Positions 1 to 9,210 of a stretch of 64,000 nt of DNA are shown piece by piece. A program made the translations under genes and the position numbers. Within the stretch, counting starts at the first letter, position 1; each line of letters starts with the position of its first letter. The stretch is from Pseudoclavibacter sp. AY1F1 (GTDB lineage: Bacteria; Actinomycetota; Actinomycetes; Actinomycetales; Microbacteriaceae). Under the pieces are notes generated by a model. That model had not been told where the DNA came from. It was given only the letters and a program-made list of their open reading frames with translations, and searched no databases. The stretch is from assembly GCF_002931075.1 (NCBI RefSeq), contig NZ_PSTQ01000002.1, positions 62,001 to 126,000 on the forward strand. Direction: 5' to 3'.

Positions 1-1150
1 GGGAGGAGATGGAGAGGCGCGCGGAGGTGGCGACGTCGACGTCCTGAGGGGCTCCCTGCAACGCATCCCGAGCCTCGAAGTAGCTCCAGCGCAGCGCGAG
101 GGAAGCGGGGTACAGGTCGCCGATGCCGATGCGCGCGGCGATGCCAGCGGAACGCGCGAGGCCGATGAACGCCTCGGCGGCGGCCGGCATGCGCGTGCGC
201 TCGGGCGCTATGACAATGAGGCGTCCTTCGAAGACGGCAGACACCGACGACTGCAGTTCGGCTGGCAGGGGGAGCGCGGTGAGTTCGGCCGTGCGGCGCT
301 CGTCGGTCTCCGCGATGAGTACGCGCGCGGCCTGACCCGTCGCGACGCCAAGCGCCGTCAGCCTGCGCTCCGCATCCTCGACCGTGAACATGCCCCTGAT
401 GAGGTCGTGCAGCACATGGCCGGATGCGTCTCGAGCGGCCCGCACTCGTCTCGTGTCCTGGATGAGCTGCAGGCTGAGCAGCGACCGCGCGTAGTTCACG
501 AGTCCTTCGTTGACGCGGGGGCTCGTGATGTGGAGGGTCGCGCCCGCCGACTGCCCCGTCGAGATGGGGAGCGCATCCCACCCCGTCACGGTTTCGTCCT
601 GCACGTCGAGGCTCCCAGCGAGCAGCTCGCCAAGGCGGGTGACGGCGACGTGTGATTTCGTGAGCCTGGCGAGGCGAGCGGCGAGGCCCTTGATCCCACC
701 GTCGGAGAGCAGCGATGTGACGAGCTGCTGTTGCTGGCGGTGCTCGCTCTCGAGGCGCGAGTGCTGCGCGTCGGTGCTCGCCTGCGTGACCACCTTCGTG
801 AGGGCCGCGAACGGGGTCTCGTAGGCGACCTCGAAGAGCGGGAGTCCGGCCTGTTCCGCAGCGGAGACGAGGGCAGCTGGCACGGTGTCGTGCGTGAAGC
901 CCGTGCCGACGCCGAGCGCCACGGTGTCGGCCGCGACGAGGGACTCGACAAACGAGCGGTACGCGCGGGTGCCGCGCAGGCGCATCCCGGTCGTGAGGAC
1001 CAGCTGCCTGCCCGTGAGGAACGGCTGCGGGTTGAGCAGCTCCGTCGTGGCGACCCATTCGATGCCGGCGCGCAGGGCCTGCGGCTCGCCGGTGTGCAGG
1101 GTGATGCCAAGCGATGGGTTGGCGAGAAGCGTGTCGACGGTGGCAAGCAT
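1..1150 (-). CDS. PucR-family transcriptional regulator, C-terminus beyond window
   Basis: Reading left from the ATG at 1150, an open frame of 383 codons runs off the window without a stop. The first ~110 residues match the purine-catabolism regulatory domain of PucR proteins, including the stretch LTTGMRLRG. The middle holds a coiled segment around SRLESEHRQQQQL, and the last visible residues (GIGDLYPASLALRWSYFEAR) are typical of the CdaR GGDEF-like domain. The C-terminal PucR helix-turn-helix must lie outside the window. It diverges from gabT across a 138-bp gap, which suggests control of gabT, as PucR proteins beside aminotransferase genes often do. It could also act on the allantoin operon. 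The family is clear; the target is inferred. Confidence 0.88.
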   Translation of the reverse strand, partial: MLATVDTLLANPSLGITLHTGEPQALRAGIEWVATTELLNPQPFLTGRQLVLTTGMRLRGTRAYRSFVESLVAADTVALGVGTGFTHDTVPAALVSAAEQAGLPLFEVAYETPFAALTKVVTQASTDAQHSRLESEHRQQQQLVTSLLSDGGIKGLAARLARLTKSHVAVTRLGELLAGSLDVQDETVTGWDALPISTGQSAGATLHITSPRVNEGLVNYARSLLSLQLIQDTRRVRAARDASGHVLHDLIRGMFTVEDAERRLTALGVATGQAARVLIAETDERRTAELTALPLPAELQSSVSAVFEGRLIVIAPERTRMPAAAEAFIGLARSAGIAARIGIGDLYPASLALRWSYFEARDALQGAPQDVDVATSARLSISS

Positions 1151-1288
1151 GACCTGATTGTAGGCACCTCCTAGACGGATGCACAGAAGCGGTGAGAAGC
1201 GTCGTGCGCGTGCCCATTCGTCCCGTGGGGGAGAACCGCGTAGCCTTCAAGCCATACCAAGAGGTCGAACCCCGAGGAAGGAAGCACC

Positions 1289-2638
1289 GTGACGGAGTTC
1301 CGCATTGCCCAGGAGCGCAAGCTCGAAGGCGCCATTCCAGGCCCCAAGTCGCAGGCTCTGACTGCGCGTCGTGAGGCGAGCGTCTCCGCATCGCTTGTTC
1401 CCGCAGTCCCCGTGTACGCGGCAGACGTCGATGGTGCCATCATCCGCGACGTCGACGGCAACCAGTTCGTCGACTTCGGCGCCGGCATCGCCGTCACCAA
1501 CGTCGGCGCGTCGCACCCCCGCGTCGTCGCGGCCGTGCAGGAAGCCGCGTCGCACTTCACGCACACCGCCTTCGGCATCACCCCGTACGAGGGCTACGTC
1601 GCGGTCGCTGAGAAGCTCATCGAGATCACGCCGGGCACGCACGCAAAGAAGGCCGTGCTCCTTAACTCCGGCGCGGAAGCCGTCGAGAACGCGGTCAAGA
1701 TCGCCCGACACTCGACTGGCCGCAACGCCGTCATCGCGTTCGACCACTCGTTCCACGGCCGCACGAACCTCACGATGGCCCTCACCGCGAAGAACGTCCC
1801 GTACAAGGACGGCTTCGGCCCCTTCGCACCCGAGGTCTACCGCGCACCCATGAGCTACCCGTACCGCGACGGCCTGACCGGCGCCGAGGCGGCAGCGCGC
1901 ACGATCGACGTCATCGAGAAGCAGGTTGGCGGCAACAATGTCGCGGCCATCATCATCGAGCCCATCCAGGGTGAGGGCGGCTTCATCGTCCCCGCCGAAG
2001 GCTTCCTCCCCGCGCTCGTCGAGTGGGCGAAGGCCAACGGAGTGGTGTTCATCGCCGACGAGGTCCAGGCCGGCATGTGCCGCACGGGTGCCTGGTTCGC
2101 GTCCGAGCACGAGGAGATCGTGCCAGACCTTGTCACGATCGCCAAGGGCGTCGCGGGCGGAATGCCGCTCTCCGCCGTTGTCGGCCGCGCCGAGATCATG
2201 GACAGCGTGCACGTCGGCGGACTTGGCGGCACCTACACGGGCAACCCGGTCGCCACGGCCGCAGCGCTCGCCACGATCAGCGTCATGGAAGACGAGCAGC
2301 TCGCTGCCCGCGCCCTCGAGATCGAGACCATCGTGAAGACGCGCTTCGAGGCGCTCAGCGCTGAGCTCGGCGAGAACACGATCATCGGCGAGGTTCGCGG
2401 ACGCGGCGCCATGCTGGCATTCGAGTTCGTCGAGGCTGGCACGGCGACGACCACCAAGAAGCCCAACCCGGCCGCCGTGAAGGCGATCGTCGCCGACGCG
2501 CTCGGCCAGGGCGTTGTCCTCCTCTCCTGCGGCACGTACGGCAACGTCGTCCGCCTCCTCCCGCCGCTCACCATCACGGACGAGCTGCTGAACGACGGCC
2601 TCGACGTGCTCGAAGCCGCCATCCGCGCGCAGGCGTAG
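1289..2638 (+). CDS. gabT: 4-aminobutyrate aminotransferase
   Basis: Class III PLP-dependent aminotransferase of 449 residues that moves the amino group of 4-aminobutyrate to 2-oxoglutarate, giving succinate semialdehyde. The start is GTG, preceded by AGGAAGGAAG. Visible motifs are LNSGAEAVENAVKIAR, FDHSFHGRT, the signature IIEPIQGEGGF followed by FIADEVQAGMCRTG, and the PLP lysine at about residue 286 in TIAKGVAGGMPLSA. Length is normal for GabT. It is divergent from a PucR regulator, a common actinobacterial arrangement, but no gabD partner follows. It could also handle 5-aminovalerate or other omega-amino acids. In this window 4-aminobutyrate could come from putrescine through the oxidase at 13936. 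Confidence 0.9.
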   Translation: MTEFRIAQERKLEGAIPGPKSQALTARREASVSASLVPAVPVYAADVDGAIIRDVDGNQFVDFGAGIAVTNVGASHPRVVAAVQEAASHFTHTAFGITPYEGYVAVAEKLIEITPGTHAKKAVLLNSGAEAVENAVKIARHSTGRNAVIAFDHSFHGRTNLTMALTAKNVPYKDGFGPFAPEVYRAPMSYPYRDGLTGAEAAARTIDVIEKQVGGNNVAAIIIEPIQGEGGFIVPAEGFLPALVEWAKANGVVFIADEVQAGMCRTGAWFASEHEEIVPDLVTIAKGVAGGMPLSAVVGRAEIMDSVHVGGLGGTYTGNPVATAAALATISVMEDEQLAARALEIETIVKTRFEALSAELGENTIIGEVRGRGAMLAFEFVEAGTATTTKKPNPAAVKAIVADALGQGVVLLSCGTYGNVVRLLPPLTITDELLNDGLDVLEAAIRAQA

Positions 2639-2699
2639 GACACTCCGCGCCCGTCAGGGCGCGCACCAAGCCGCCGGGCGAACGCCTCGGCACAAGAAT

Positions 2700-2739
2700 C
2701 TCGACGCCCCGGCACATCCCGCGCCGCCGGGGCGTCGAG
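2700..2739 (+). terminator. Hairpin downstream of gabT
   Basis: Perfect 14-bp inverted repeat (2700-2713 with 2726-2739) around a 12-nt loop, 62 bp after the gabT stop. There is no clear T-tract, so it may act as an RNA-stabilising or Rho-assisted terminator rather than a classic intrinsic one. Confidence 0.6.
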
Positions 2740-2814
2740 GTGTCTGTGCTTGCATCCGCTGCCGCCGCTGGCCCCATCCGCTGCCCCCATCCGCTGCCCG
2801 CGGGTGCACACACG

Positions 2815-2856
2815 CGAAAAATGCAGGTTCGTTTCGAAACGAACCTGCATTTCTCG
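2815..2856. terminator. Long near-perfect palindrome, probable bidirectional terminator
   Basis: 2821-2850 is a perfect 30-bp palindrome centred on GTTTCGAAAC. It is flanked by six more bases per side that pair with one mismatch and give an A-run on the left and a T-rich run on the right. It sits between the convergent gabT and TauE-like genes, so a two-way terminator is the simplest reading. Confidence 0.65.
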
Positions 2857-2905
2857 TATGGATGCACGCGGGCGGGGGACGCGGGGGACGCGCGCGCTGC
2901 GCGGG

Positions 2906-3718
2906 TCAGGCGGCGGGCGCCTGCTTGGCTTTGCGCTGCGCCTTGATTGTCTTGTACGCGTTCTGTCCGGCGATGAAGAGCAGGTAGGCGCCGAAGAGGA
3001 TGCTGCCGACCCACGGGTTGATGAGCACGGCGCACCACACGCCCAGGAGGCTCGTGAGGGCTGCCGTGAGGCCGATCGCGGCGGCCGCCTTGAGGTCGAC
3101 GTTGCCGCGGCGGGAGTTGCCGATCGTGCCAGTGATGGTGGTGGGGATCATGACGAGGAGGCTTGTGCCCTTCGCCTCGAGGTCGCTCGAGCCGAAGAGC
3201 AGCATGAGCGTCGGCACGAGGATGACCCCGCCGCCGACGCCGATGAGCCCGGAGATGATGCCGGTGACGAGCCCGAGCGCGACCAGCATGAGCGCCGTGA
3301 GTGCCGTGATGTCGACCTGGGCGTCGCGGCTGGGGACGGCGAGGAACAGCGAGATGGCGACGCCCAGCAGGAAGACGATGAACATCCACCGCAGCACGAT
3401 GAGTGGCAGCTTGTTGAGCAGCCACGAGCCGATCCACGCGCCGGCGATGGCGCCGACGATGAGGATGAGTCCCGCGATCCAGTTCACGGAGCCCGTCAGC
3501 ACGTAGCCGATGACGCCGACGATGGCCGGTGGGATGATCGCGGCGAGCGACGTGCCTGCGGCGAGGCGCTGGTTGAAGGCAAGGAAGCCGGTGAGCGCCG
3601 GCACGATGATGGTTCCGCCGCCGACGCCGAGGAAGCCGGAGAGGAAGCCTGCCGCGAGGCCGATCGAGATGAGCACGATCCAGTCACGGCGGGTCCTGGT
3701 GGTGGCTGGCGTGGTCAT
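2906..3718 (-). CDS. TauE/SafE-family membrane permease
   Basis: A 270-residue polytopic protein with about eight hydrophobic segments. It has the family's duplicated glycine-rich motif near the start of each half (FLGVGGGTIIVP around residue 25 and LIGVGGGVILVP around residue 165). Such proteins export or exchange small anions such as sulfite, sulfoacetate or other organic acids. It is the last gene of the allantoin operon. Its ATG overlaps the TGA of the upstream M20 enzyme by 4 bp (ATGA at 3715-3718), so the two are translationally coupled. Its pathway position suggests export of an acidic end product, possibly oxalate. That substrate is inference only. Confidence 0.88.
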   Translation of the reverse strand: MTTPATTRTRRDWIVLISIGLAAGFLSGFLGVGGGTIIVPALTGFLAFNQRLAAGTSLAAIIPPAIVGVIGYVLTGSVNWIAGLILIVGAIAGAWIGSWLLNKLPLIVLRWMFIVFLLGVAISLFLAVPSRDAQVDITALTALMLVALGLVTGIISGLIGVGGGVILVPTLMLLFGSSDLEAKGTSLLVMIPTTITGTIGNSRRGNVDLKAAAAIGLTAALTSLLGVWCAVLINPWVGSILFGAYLLFIAGQNAYKTIKAQRKAKQAPAA

Positions 3719-5085
3719 GAAGCTCCTTGGGTGCTGCGGTGTTCGGCGCCGAGGTGGGCGACGGCTTCTGCGAGGGCGCGGATGCCGAGAGCGACGTCGC
3801 CGAGCGATACTGCCTCGTCTGGGTGGTGGCTGACGCCGTCGGGGTTGCGCATGAAGAGCATCCCGACGTCGGTGATGGCCCCGATGGCCATGCCGTCGTG
3901 CCCGGCTGGGCTGAACAGGGTCGTTGGGTCTTCCGGCCTGCCCGAGCCGAGAATACTCCGGTCCGCGGCCCTTCCGGGTACGAGGCTCGAGCGGATGCCC
4001 TCGCTCACGACGTCCTGCAGCAGCGGCGCGCAGAAGAGGGCTGGTGCGTTGTGCACCTCGCGGGTGTGCCAGCGCAGGCGCCTGCGGCCCATGATGGCGT
4101 CGAGCTCGCGGGAGATCTGGTCCCAGACGCGGTCGCGTTCGCCGTCGAACTCGCCGCGCAGGTCGAGGCTGAACTTCGCCTCTCCCGGCACGACGTTCAT
4201 GGCGCCGGGGAACGCCTCGAACTGACCGACGGTGCCGATGATGTGGTGCTGTGCGGAGCAGATGCGTTCGACGGCGAGGGCGGCCTCGCTCGCGCCGAGG
4301 AGCGCGTCGCGCCGCATGTCGTATGGCGTTCCGCCTGCGTGCCTCGCCTCGCCCTCGACGACAAGCTGGAAGCGGCGGGCGGAGGCGATCGACGAGACGA
4401 CGGCAAGCGATTCGCCGCGCGCGTGCAGCTCCGGCCCTTGCTCGATGTGGGCTTCGAGGTAGCCGACGAGCTCGTCGGGGCGGCGGGCGGCTCCCGCGAT
4501 GCGGCCGGGGTCGAGGCCGAACTCGAGGGCGGCCTCACGCAGGGTGGTGCCGTCGGAGTCTTCGAGCTCCCACCAGGCGTCGTCCCATGTGCCGGCGACG
4601 GCGGAGGAGCCGAGGAGGGCTTTGCCGAAGCGGGCACCCTCTTCGTCGGAGAACGCGGCGACCTCCATGCCGAAGTCGAACGGAGATCGAGCGTTCGCAT
4701 CCGCTCTGGCGGGTGAGTCGACCCGGCGCTGCAGGAGGCGTACGACCTCGATGGCCATGAGTACGCCGACGACCCCGTCGTAACGACCGGCATTGACGAC
4801 GGTGTCGAGGTGGGAGCCGAGCATCAGCACTGGCGCATCGGGGTCTGCGGCGGGAAGGAGCCCGAGCTGGTTGCCAGCCGCGTCCTGCCTGGTCTGCAGG
4901 CCGACCTCACGCATCCACTCGGCGGCGAGCCGGTTGACGCGCGCGTGCTCGGGGGAGAGGTGCACGCGAGTGATGGCGCCCGGCGTCGACGTGATGCGCG
5001 CGAGCTCGTCGCAGCGCGCCATGACGCGGCGGGCCGCGAGCTCGAAGATCGCGGGTTCGAGGGCGCTCAGCCTGGCTGCCGTCAC
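3715..5085 (-). CDS. allC: Allantoate amidohydrolase (M20 zinc hydrolase)
   Basis: 456 residues, M20 family of the AllC/hydantoinase-carbamoylase type. Metal-binding elements are visible in order: GSHLDTV, FSDEEGARF, YLEAHIEQGPEL and SPAGHDGMAIG. Expected reaction: allantoate to (S)-ureidoglycine plus ammonia and CO2. The start is taken as GTG 5085, because it overlaps the TGA of the upstream aminotransferase (GTGA, 5082-5085) and the first residues then fit the family. The frame is open further upstream, but that would overlap the aminotransferase deeply. An N-carbamoyl-amino-acid hydrolase role is possible on sequence alone. Context with allantoinase and PucG favours allantoate. Confidence 0.88.
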   Translation of the reverse strand: MTAARLSALEPAIFELAARRVMARCDELARITSTPGAITRVHLSPEHARVNRLAAEWMREVGLQTRQDAAGNQLGLLPAADPDAPVLMLGSHLDTVVNAGRYDGVVGVLMAIEVVRLLQRRVDSPARADANARSPFDFGMEVAAFSDEEGARFGKALLGSSAVAGTWDDAWWELEDSDGTTLREAALEFGLDPGRIAGAARRPDELVGYLEAHIEQGPELHARGESLAVVSSIASARRFQLVVEGEARHAGGTPYDMRRDALLGASEAALAVERICSAQHHIIGTVGQFEAFPGAMNVVPGEAKFSLDLRGEFDGERDRVWDQISRELDAIMGRRRLRWHTREVHNAPALFCAPLLQDVVSEGIRSSLVPGRAADRSILGSGRPEDPTTLFSPAGHDGMAIGAITDVGMLFMRNPDGVSHHPDEAVSLGDVALGIRALAEAVAHLGAEHRSTQGAS

Positions 5086-6338
5086 GAGGCGGCCCCGGGG
5101 GCGTCGAGTGGATGCGCCGCTTGGCGGAAGACGTCGGCAGCCGCCTCGACGCCGCCACCGATCGGCAGGGATGCGCCGTGCCGGCGCAGGACGGCTTCGA
5201 GCGCGACGAGGGTCGTGAGCACGGTGTCCTTCCGTGCGTTGTAGCCCATCGTGCCGATGCGCCAGACCTTCCCGTGCAGCGGCCCGAAGGACGTGCCGAT
5301 CTCGATGCCGAAGTCGTCGAGCATGTCCATACGCGCCACGTCGCCGGGAGCTCCCTCCGGGATGACAACCGCGACGACGTTGTTCATCTTGTGCGCGATG
5401 TCGCCGAAGACCTCGAGTCCGAGGGCCTGCACGCCGGCGAGCATCGCGGCGCCGGCGATGCGGTGGCGGTTGATGACGTTGTCCCGGCCCTCGCGCAGCA
5501 GCACGGCCGCGCACTCGCGGGCCGCGTAGAGCATTGACGTCGCCTCGGTGTGGTGGTTGAGGCGGCGGGGCCCCCAGTAGTCGAGGATCATGCCGAGGTC
5601 GAAGTAGTTGGAGCGGATGAAGTCGCTGGCCGACTCGTCGCCCGCCTCGCGGATCCCGGCCTCGATGCGTGTGCGCGAGCGGATGACCTCGACGGCGCGG
5701 TCGGAGAGGGTGATGGGGGCCGAGCCGCTTGGGCCGCCGAGGCATTTCTGCAGGCCCGCCGTGGCGGCGTCGAGGCCCCACTCGTCGGCGAGGAACTCGT
5801 TGCCGGCGATCGACGCGGTGGCGTCTGCGTAGAAGAGCACGCCGTGCTTCGCGCAGATCGCGCCGACCTCGTCGAGCGGCTGGTTCATGGTGGTGGAGGT
5901 GTCGCCCTGGACCAGCGCGAGCAGCGTCGGCTTGACGCGCGCGATGGCCTCTTCGATTTGGGAGACGGGCACGACCTGTCCCCACGGCACCTCGACCGTG
6001 TGCACTTCGGCGAGGGCGCGTTCGGCGATCTCGGCGAGGAGGTGGCCGAAGCGCCCGAAGACGGGCACGAGCACGCGGTCACCGGGGCGGATGAGCGAGA
6101 CCAGGGCGGCTTCGATGCCGGAGCGGGAGGTGCCGTCGATGAGCATGGTCGCGTCGTTGCCGGTCGCCCACACCTGCCGGTACAGCTCCTGCGTCTCGCT
6201 CATGGCCTGGGTCATGAACGGGTCGTACTGGCCGACGAGCGTGCTCGACATGGCGCGCAGCACGCTCGGGTACGCCGAGATGGGGCCTGGCCCCATGAGG
6301 AGGCGGGCGGGTGGTTCGATCGGGGGAATCGTGGTCAT
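5082..6338 (-). CDS. pucG: (S)-ureidoglycine-glyoxylate aminotransferase
   Basis: Class V PLP aminotransferase of 418 residues. The N-terminus PPARLLMGPGPISAYPSVLR is characteristic of PucG. The PLP lysine is at about residue 198 in LQKCLGGPSGSAP, preceded by FYADATAS. The family converts (S)-ureidoglycine plus glyoxylate into oxalurate (N-carbamoyl-2-oxoglycine) plus glycine. The chosen ATG has an AAAGA sequence 9 nt upstream. A GTG at 6362 overlaps the preceding stop as GTGA and would add eight residues; an ATG at 6347 is a third choice. Alanine- or serine-glyoxylate aminotransferase activity is possible, but the operon points to ureidoglycine. Confidence 0.88.
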   Translation of the reverse strand: MTTIPPIEPPARLLMGPGPISAYPSVLRAMSSTLVGQYDPFMTQAMSETQELYRQVWATGNDATMLIDGTSRSGIEAALVSLIRPGDRVLVPVFGRFGHLLAEIAERALAEVHTVEVPWGQVVPVSQIEEAIARVKPTLLALVQGDTSTTMNQPLDEVGAICAKHGVLFYADATASIAGNEFLADEWGLDAATAGLQKCLGGPSGSAPITLSDRAVEVIRSRTRIEAGIREAGDESASDFIRSNYFDLGMILDYWGPRRLNHHTEATSMLYAARECAAVLLREGRDNVINRHRIAGAAMLAGVQALGLEVFGDIAHKMNNVVAVVIPEGAPGDVARMDMLDDFGIEIGTSFGPLHGKVWRIGTMGYNARKDTVLTTLVALEAVLRRHGASLPIGGGVEAAADVFRQAAHPLDAPGAAS

Positions 6339-6358
6339 CGGTTTCATTCTTTCGTAGC

Positions 6359-7984
6359 TCACTCGCCTGCGGCGGCGGGGGTGGAAGTCGGGGTGGATGC
6401 GGCAGTGGATGCGAGTTGCCGGCCAAGTCGGACGAGGGCCATGTCGGACCCGGCCCGTGCGACGAGGCAGACGCCGACGGGGGCTGTCGGCGCACCCATC
6501 GCAGTGGGCACGCGGAGCAGCGGGGCCGAGAGCGCGGGGAGGCCGGCGACCGCCGCCGGGGTTGTCATCCGCAGCGTGGCGGTGCGGATCGCGTCGATCG
6601 TGGCGGCGTCGGCGGTGCGGCTCGGTGCGGCACCCGGCGCGGTCGGGAAGAGCAGCACGGCGTCACCCACGAGCGTCTCGAGGCGCGCCTTGAGCGGGGC
6701 GAGGGCGTCGCGCGCCGCTTGCTCCTGCGCATCGGTGATGTGGGCGGCGGCAGCGAAGCGCTCCGCGACGGCGGGCCCCGTGGAACCTGGGTGCTCTTGC
6801 AGCCAGCGCCGGTTGTTGCGCCAGGCTTCCGCGCCCTGCACGACCCGGAATGGCTCCTGGTAGCTCGCGAGTTCGCCGATCGAGACGCGCTCGACCGGGG
6901 CATCCAGCACACCGCTTGTCTCGAGCTCAAGCAGCCAGGACTCGAAGGCAGCCAAGGTCTCGGCTGAGGCAGCCGCGAGGATCTCCGTCGGCACGAGGAA
7001 GCGGGCGGGCAGGTGGTCGCCGCGCTGTCCCGCGGCGCTCGCGGTCGAGTCGGAGCCCTCGTAGGAGAGGCACCAGTCGGCGACGCCCTGCAGCGTCTCG
7101 CCGTCGCGCGTGAGCCAGCCGACGGTGTCGAACGACTGCGCGAGCGGCAGCAGGCCCTGCCGGGGGACGAGGTCGTGGGTCGTGCGCAGGCCCCAGAGCC
7201 CCTGGTAGGAGGCTGGGATGCGCACCGAGCCTGCCGTGTCGGTCGCGAGGCCGATGTCAGCCTGCCCGAGAGCGACGGCGGATGCGGGGCCGCTCGACGA
7301 CCCGCCAGGCAGCGCGCCGGGAACGGTGGCGTTCGGCGGGGTGCCGAAGTGCGCGTTGTCGCCGGCGATCGAGTACGCGAACTCGTCGGTGCGGGCGATG
7401 CCGCGCAGCGAAGCGCCGCCGCGCAGCAGGTCACGCACGGCGGGGGCTGTCCTCGTCTCGGCTTTCGCCGAGTCGAGGTAGGCCGGGTTGCCTGCGCCGA
7501 TGCGGTAGCCGCGGATCGCGAAGAGGTCCTTCACGGCAACCGTCAGTCCCAGAAGCGGCCCCTCCCACGCTCCCTGGAAGAGCGGGTCGCCGACGGTGCG
7601 CCAGATCGAGCGGTCGAAGGCGCGCGGCCTCGGCGTGACGTGCGCGGCGGTGATGCGCCAGCCGCCATCCAGGAGCTGCCAGAGCTGGGTCTGGAGGCCG
7701 CGGCCGCCCGTGGCGAAGAGCGAGGTGGACACGAGCAGCGCGATTCCGTCCGCCAGGGGGCGGTACTCGATGCTCTCGATCGTGCGCTTCGCGACCCCGC
7801 CGCGCTGCGAACGGAAGGCGCTGATCTGGTTGTGTCCGACCAGGAGTCCGGCGTCGTCGCCGCGCATCGTCTCGGAGCCGGGCGCGAACCAAGCGTCGAG
7901 CTCGTCGAGGTCATTCGCCTGCACGGCTCGCTCGTAGGCCTCGTAGGCCGCGAGGAGCTCGGCTGGTGGTGTGGGTGCGGTCAC
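6359..7984 (-). CDS. AtzH-like domain fused to amidase (probable oxalurate/allophanate-type amidohydrolase)
   Basis: 541 residues with two parts. Residues ~1-130 are a SnoaL-fold AtzH/DUF3225 domain (ELDAWFAPGSETMRG, VGHNQISAFRSQRGG). The rest is an amidase-signature enzyme with the Ser-cisSer-Lys triad: lysine in VAVKDLFAIRG, cis-serine and nucleophile region GGSSSGPASAVALG, and DTAGSVRIPAS. The GTG start overlaps the upstream stop (GTGA, 7981-7984) behind an AGGAG. In Klebsiella the hpxWXYZ oxalurate genes include a separate amidase and a separate DUF3225 protein, so this fusion fits a hydrolase acting on oxalurate made by PucG. Allophanate hydrolysis is the main alternative, and the substrate is inferred. 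Confidence 0.82.
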   Translation of the reverse strand: MTAPTPPAELLAAYEAYERAVQANDLDELDAWFAPGSETMRGDDAGLLVGHNQISAFRSQRGGVAKRTIESIEYRPLADGIALLVSTSLFATGGRGLQTQLWQLLDGGWRITAAHVTPRPRAFDRSIWRTVGDPLFQGAWEGPLLGLTVAVKDLFAIRGYRIGAGNPAYLDSAKAETRTAPAVRDLLRGGASLRGIARTDEFAYSIAGDNAHFGTPPNATVPGALPGGSSSGPASAVALGQADIGLATDTAGSVRIPASYQGLWGLRTTHDLVPRQGLLPLAQSFDTVGWLTRDGETLQGVADWCLSYEGSDSTASAAGQRGDHLPARFLVPTEILAAASAETLAAFESWLLELETSGVLDAPVERVSIGELASYQEPFRVVQGAEAWRNNRRWLQEHPGSTGPAVAERFAAAAHITDAQEQAARDALAPLKARLETLVGDAVLLFPTAPGAAPSRTADAATIDAIRTATLRMTTPAAVAGLPALSAPLLRVPTAMGAPTAPVGVCLVARAGSDMALVRLGRQLASTAASTPTSTPAAAGE

Positions 7985-9210
7985 TCGGCTGCTCCTGTCT
8001 GCGAGTCGTCGCCCGTCGGGACGTCGGCGAAGTCGGCTTCCCGGATGCGCGCGTGCACGCCGCAGACGACGTCGACGACCTGCGAGATATCGAAGTCGGT
8101 TGCCGCCGAGAGGTACGCGTAGGCGAGGTGCTCGTCCATTCCCCACCGTGCGTGCAGCAGGTCGAGGGATGCTCGCACGCAGTGGCGCATGGCAACGTTC
8201 AGGTCTGGGTCGAGGCCGGTCGGCACGAGGTAGTCGGGGGTGCGCACGAGTGGGCCGGTGATGTCGCCGAACTCGCGGCGCGCATCCGCGGCCGGGACGA
8301 CGTCGAAGGTGAGCGTCGCGCGAAGGGAGGCTTCGAGCGCGGTCAGTGCGACCTCGCCGTCGCCCTGCGCGAAGTGCGGGTCGCCGACATAGGCGAGCGC
8401 GCCGGCGACCTGGACGGGCAGGTAGAGCACGCTGCCCTCGGTGAGGAGCTTGATATCGATGTTGCCGCCGTATGGGCCCGGAGGCACCGAGTGCAGACGG
8501 CCGCCCTCCGCAGGAGCGACGCCCATGGTGCCGAGGAACGGGGCGAGTGGGAAGGCCACGCTGCGGGTGCCGCCCTCGGTGAGCGGCATCGTGCCCACGA
8601 GGCTGCCGTCGCGCTCCTCGACGGGCGTGAAGACGCTCACGGTCGTGCCGCTCCTCGGCAGCACGCCTGGCAGTGCGCCCTTGCCGTGGCGGTTCGAGAC
8701 GACTCCGTACGGCACGCGAGGCTCGAGCTTCACGACCGTGATGCGCAGCAGGTCGCCTGGCTGCGCGCCGCGGATGGCGATGGGGCCTGTCACGACGTGC
8801 GGGCCGTCGTGCGCGGCGTCGCGAGCCGAGTCTCGGGCGATCTCGATGGCGTCGAGCAGCACGGCGTCGGGATGCACGCCGTGCTTCCCGAAGAATGCGA
8901 CAGGGTCCTGACCCTGGTCGGGGAGCAGGCCCTCGTGGCTCACGGTGTCGATGACGACGGTGGCGCCTGGCTCGATCGTGAGCACGGGTGCGTCGTCCCG
9001 ACTGGGGAGTCGACCCCAGAGCGAGGTCGCCCGCCCGGAAGGCAGGTAGCTTGTGCCCTCTCGCAGGGAGGCGCCAGGCTGCAGGATCGGCATCGGGGCG
9101 AAGGCCGGGGTGGCCGCGCCCACGCCGAAGACGTTCGCGTTCGCGTTTGCAACCGCGTTCGCACCTCCGTGCGCGATGCCTGCCGCGGCGGTTGTTCCGG
9201 TGGCGGTCAT
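7981..9210 (-). CDS. Acetamidase/formamidase family protein
   Basis: 409 residues of the FmdA/AmdA metal-dependent amidase family. Hallmarks are the central AIRGAQPGDLLRITVV, the SNRHGKGALPG region, and GNIDIKLLTEGSVLYLPVQVAGALAYVGDPHFAQGDGEV-type segments near residue 245-290. The N-terminal ~35 residues are low-complexity Ala/Asn. The ATG start has AGAGGAG 8 nt upstream and overlaps the allantoinase stop (ATGA, 9207-9210). The family hydrolyses short amides to acid plus ammonia. Within this operon, oxamate or formamide are sensible substrates, but nothing in the sequence proves it. Confidence 0.85.
   Translation of the reverse strand: MTATGTTAAAGIAHGGANAVANANANVFGVGAATPAFAPMPILQPGASLREGTSYLPSGRATSLWGRLPSRDDAPVLTIEPGATVVIDTVSHEGLLPDQGQDPVAFFGKHGVHPDAVLLDAIEIARDSARDAAHDGPHVVTGPIAIRGAQPGDLLRITVVKLEPRVPYGVVSNRHGKGALPGVLPRSGTTVSVFTPVEERDGSLVGTMPLTEGGTRSVAFPLAPFLGTMGVAPAEGGRLHSVPPGPYGGNIDIKLLTEGSVLYLPVQVAGALAYVGDPHFAQGDGEVALTALEASLRATLTFDVVPAADARREFGDITGPLVRTPDYLVPTGLDPDLNVAMRHCVRASLDLLHARWGMDEHLAYAYLSAATDFDISQVVDVVCGVHARIREADFADVPTGDDSQTGAAE

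Noticed and set aside
2750-4225. Long plus-strand frame opposite the TauE and M20 genes
   Set aside because: Antisense shadow in a high-GC genome; composition is Asp/Glu/Arg-rich and no domain is seen.
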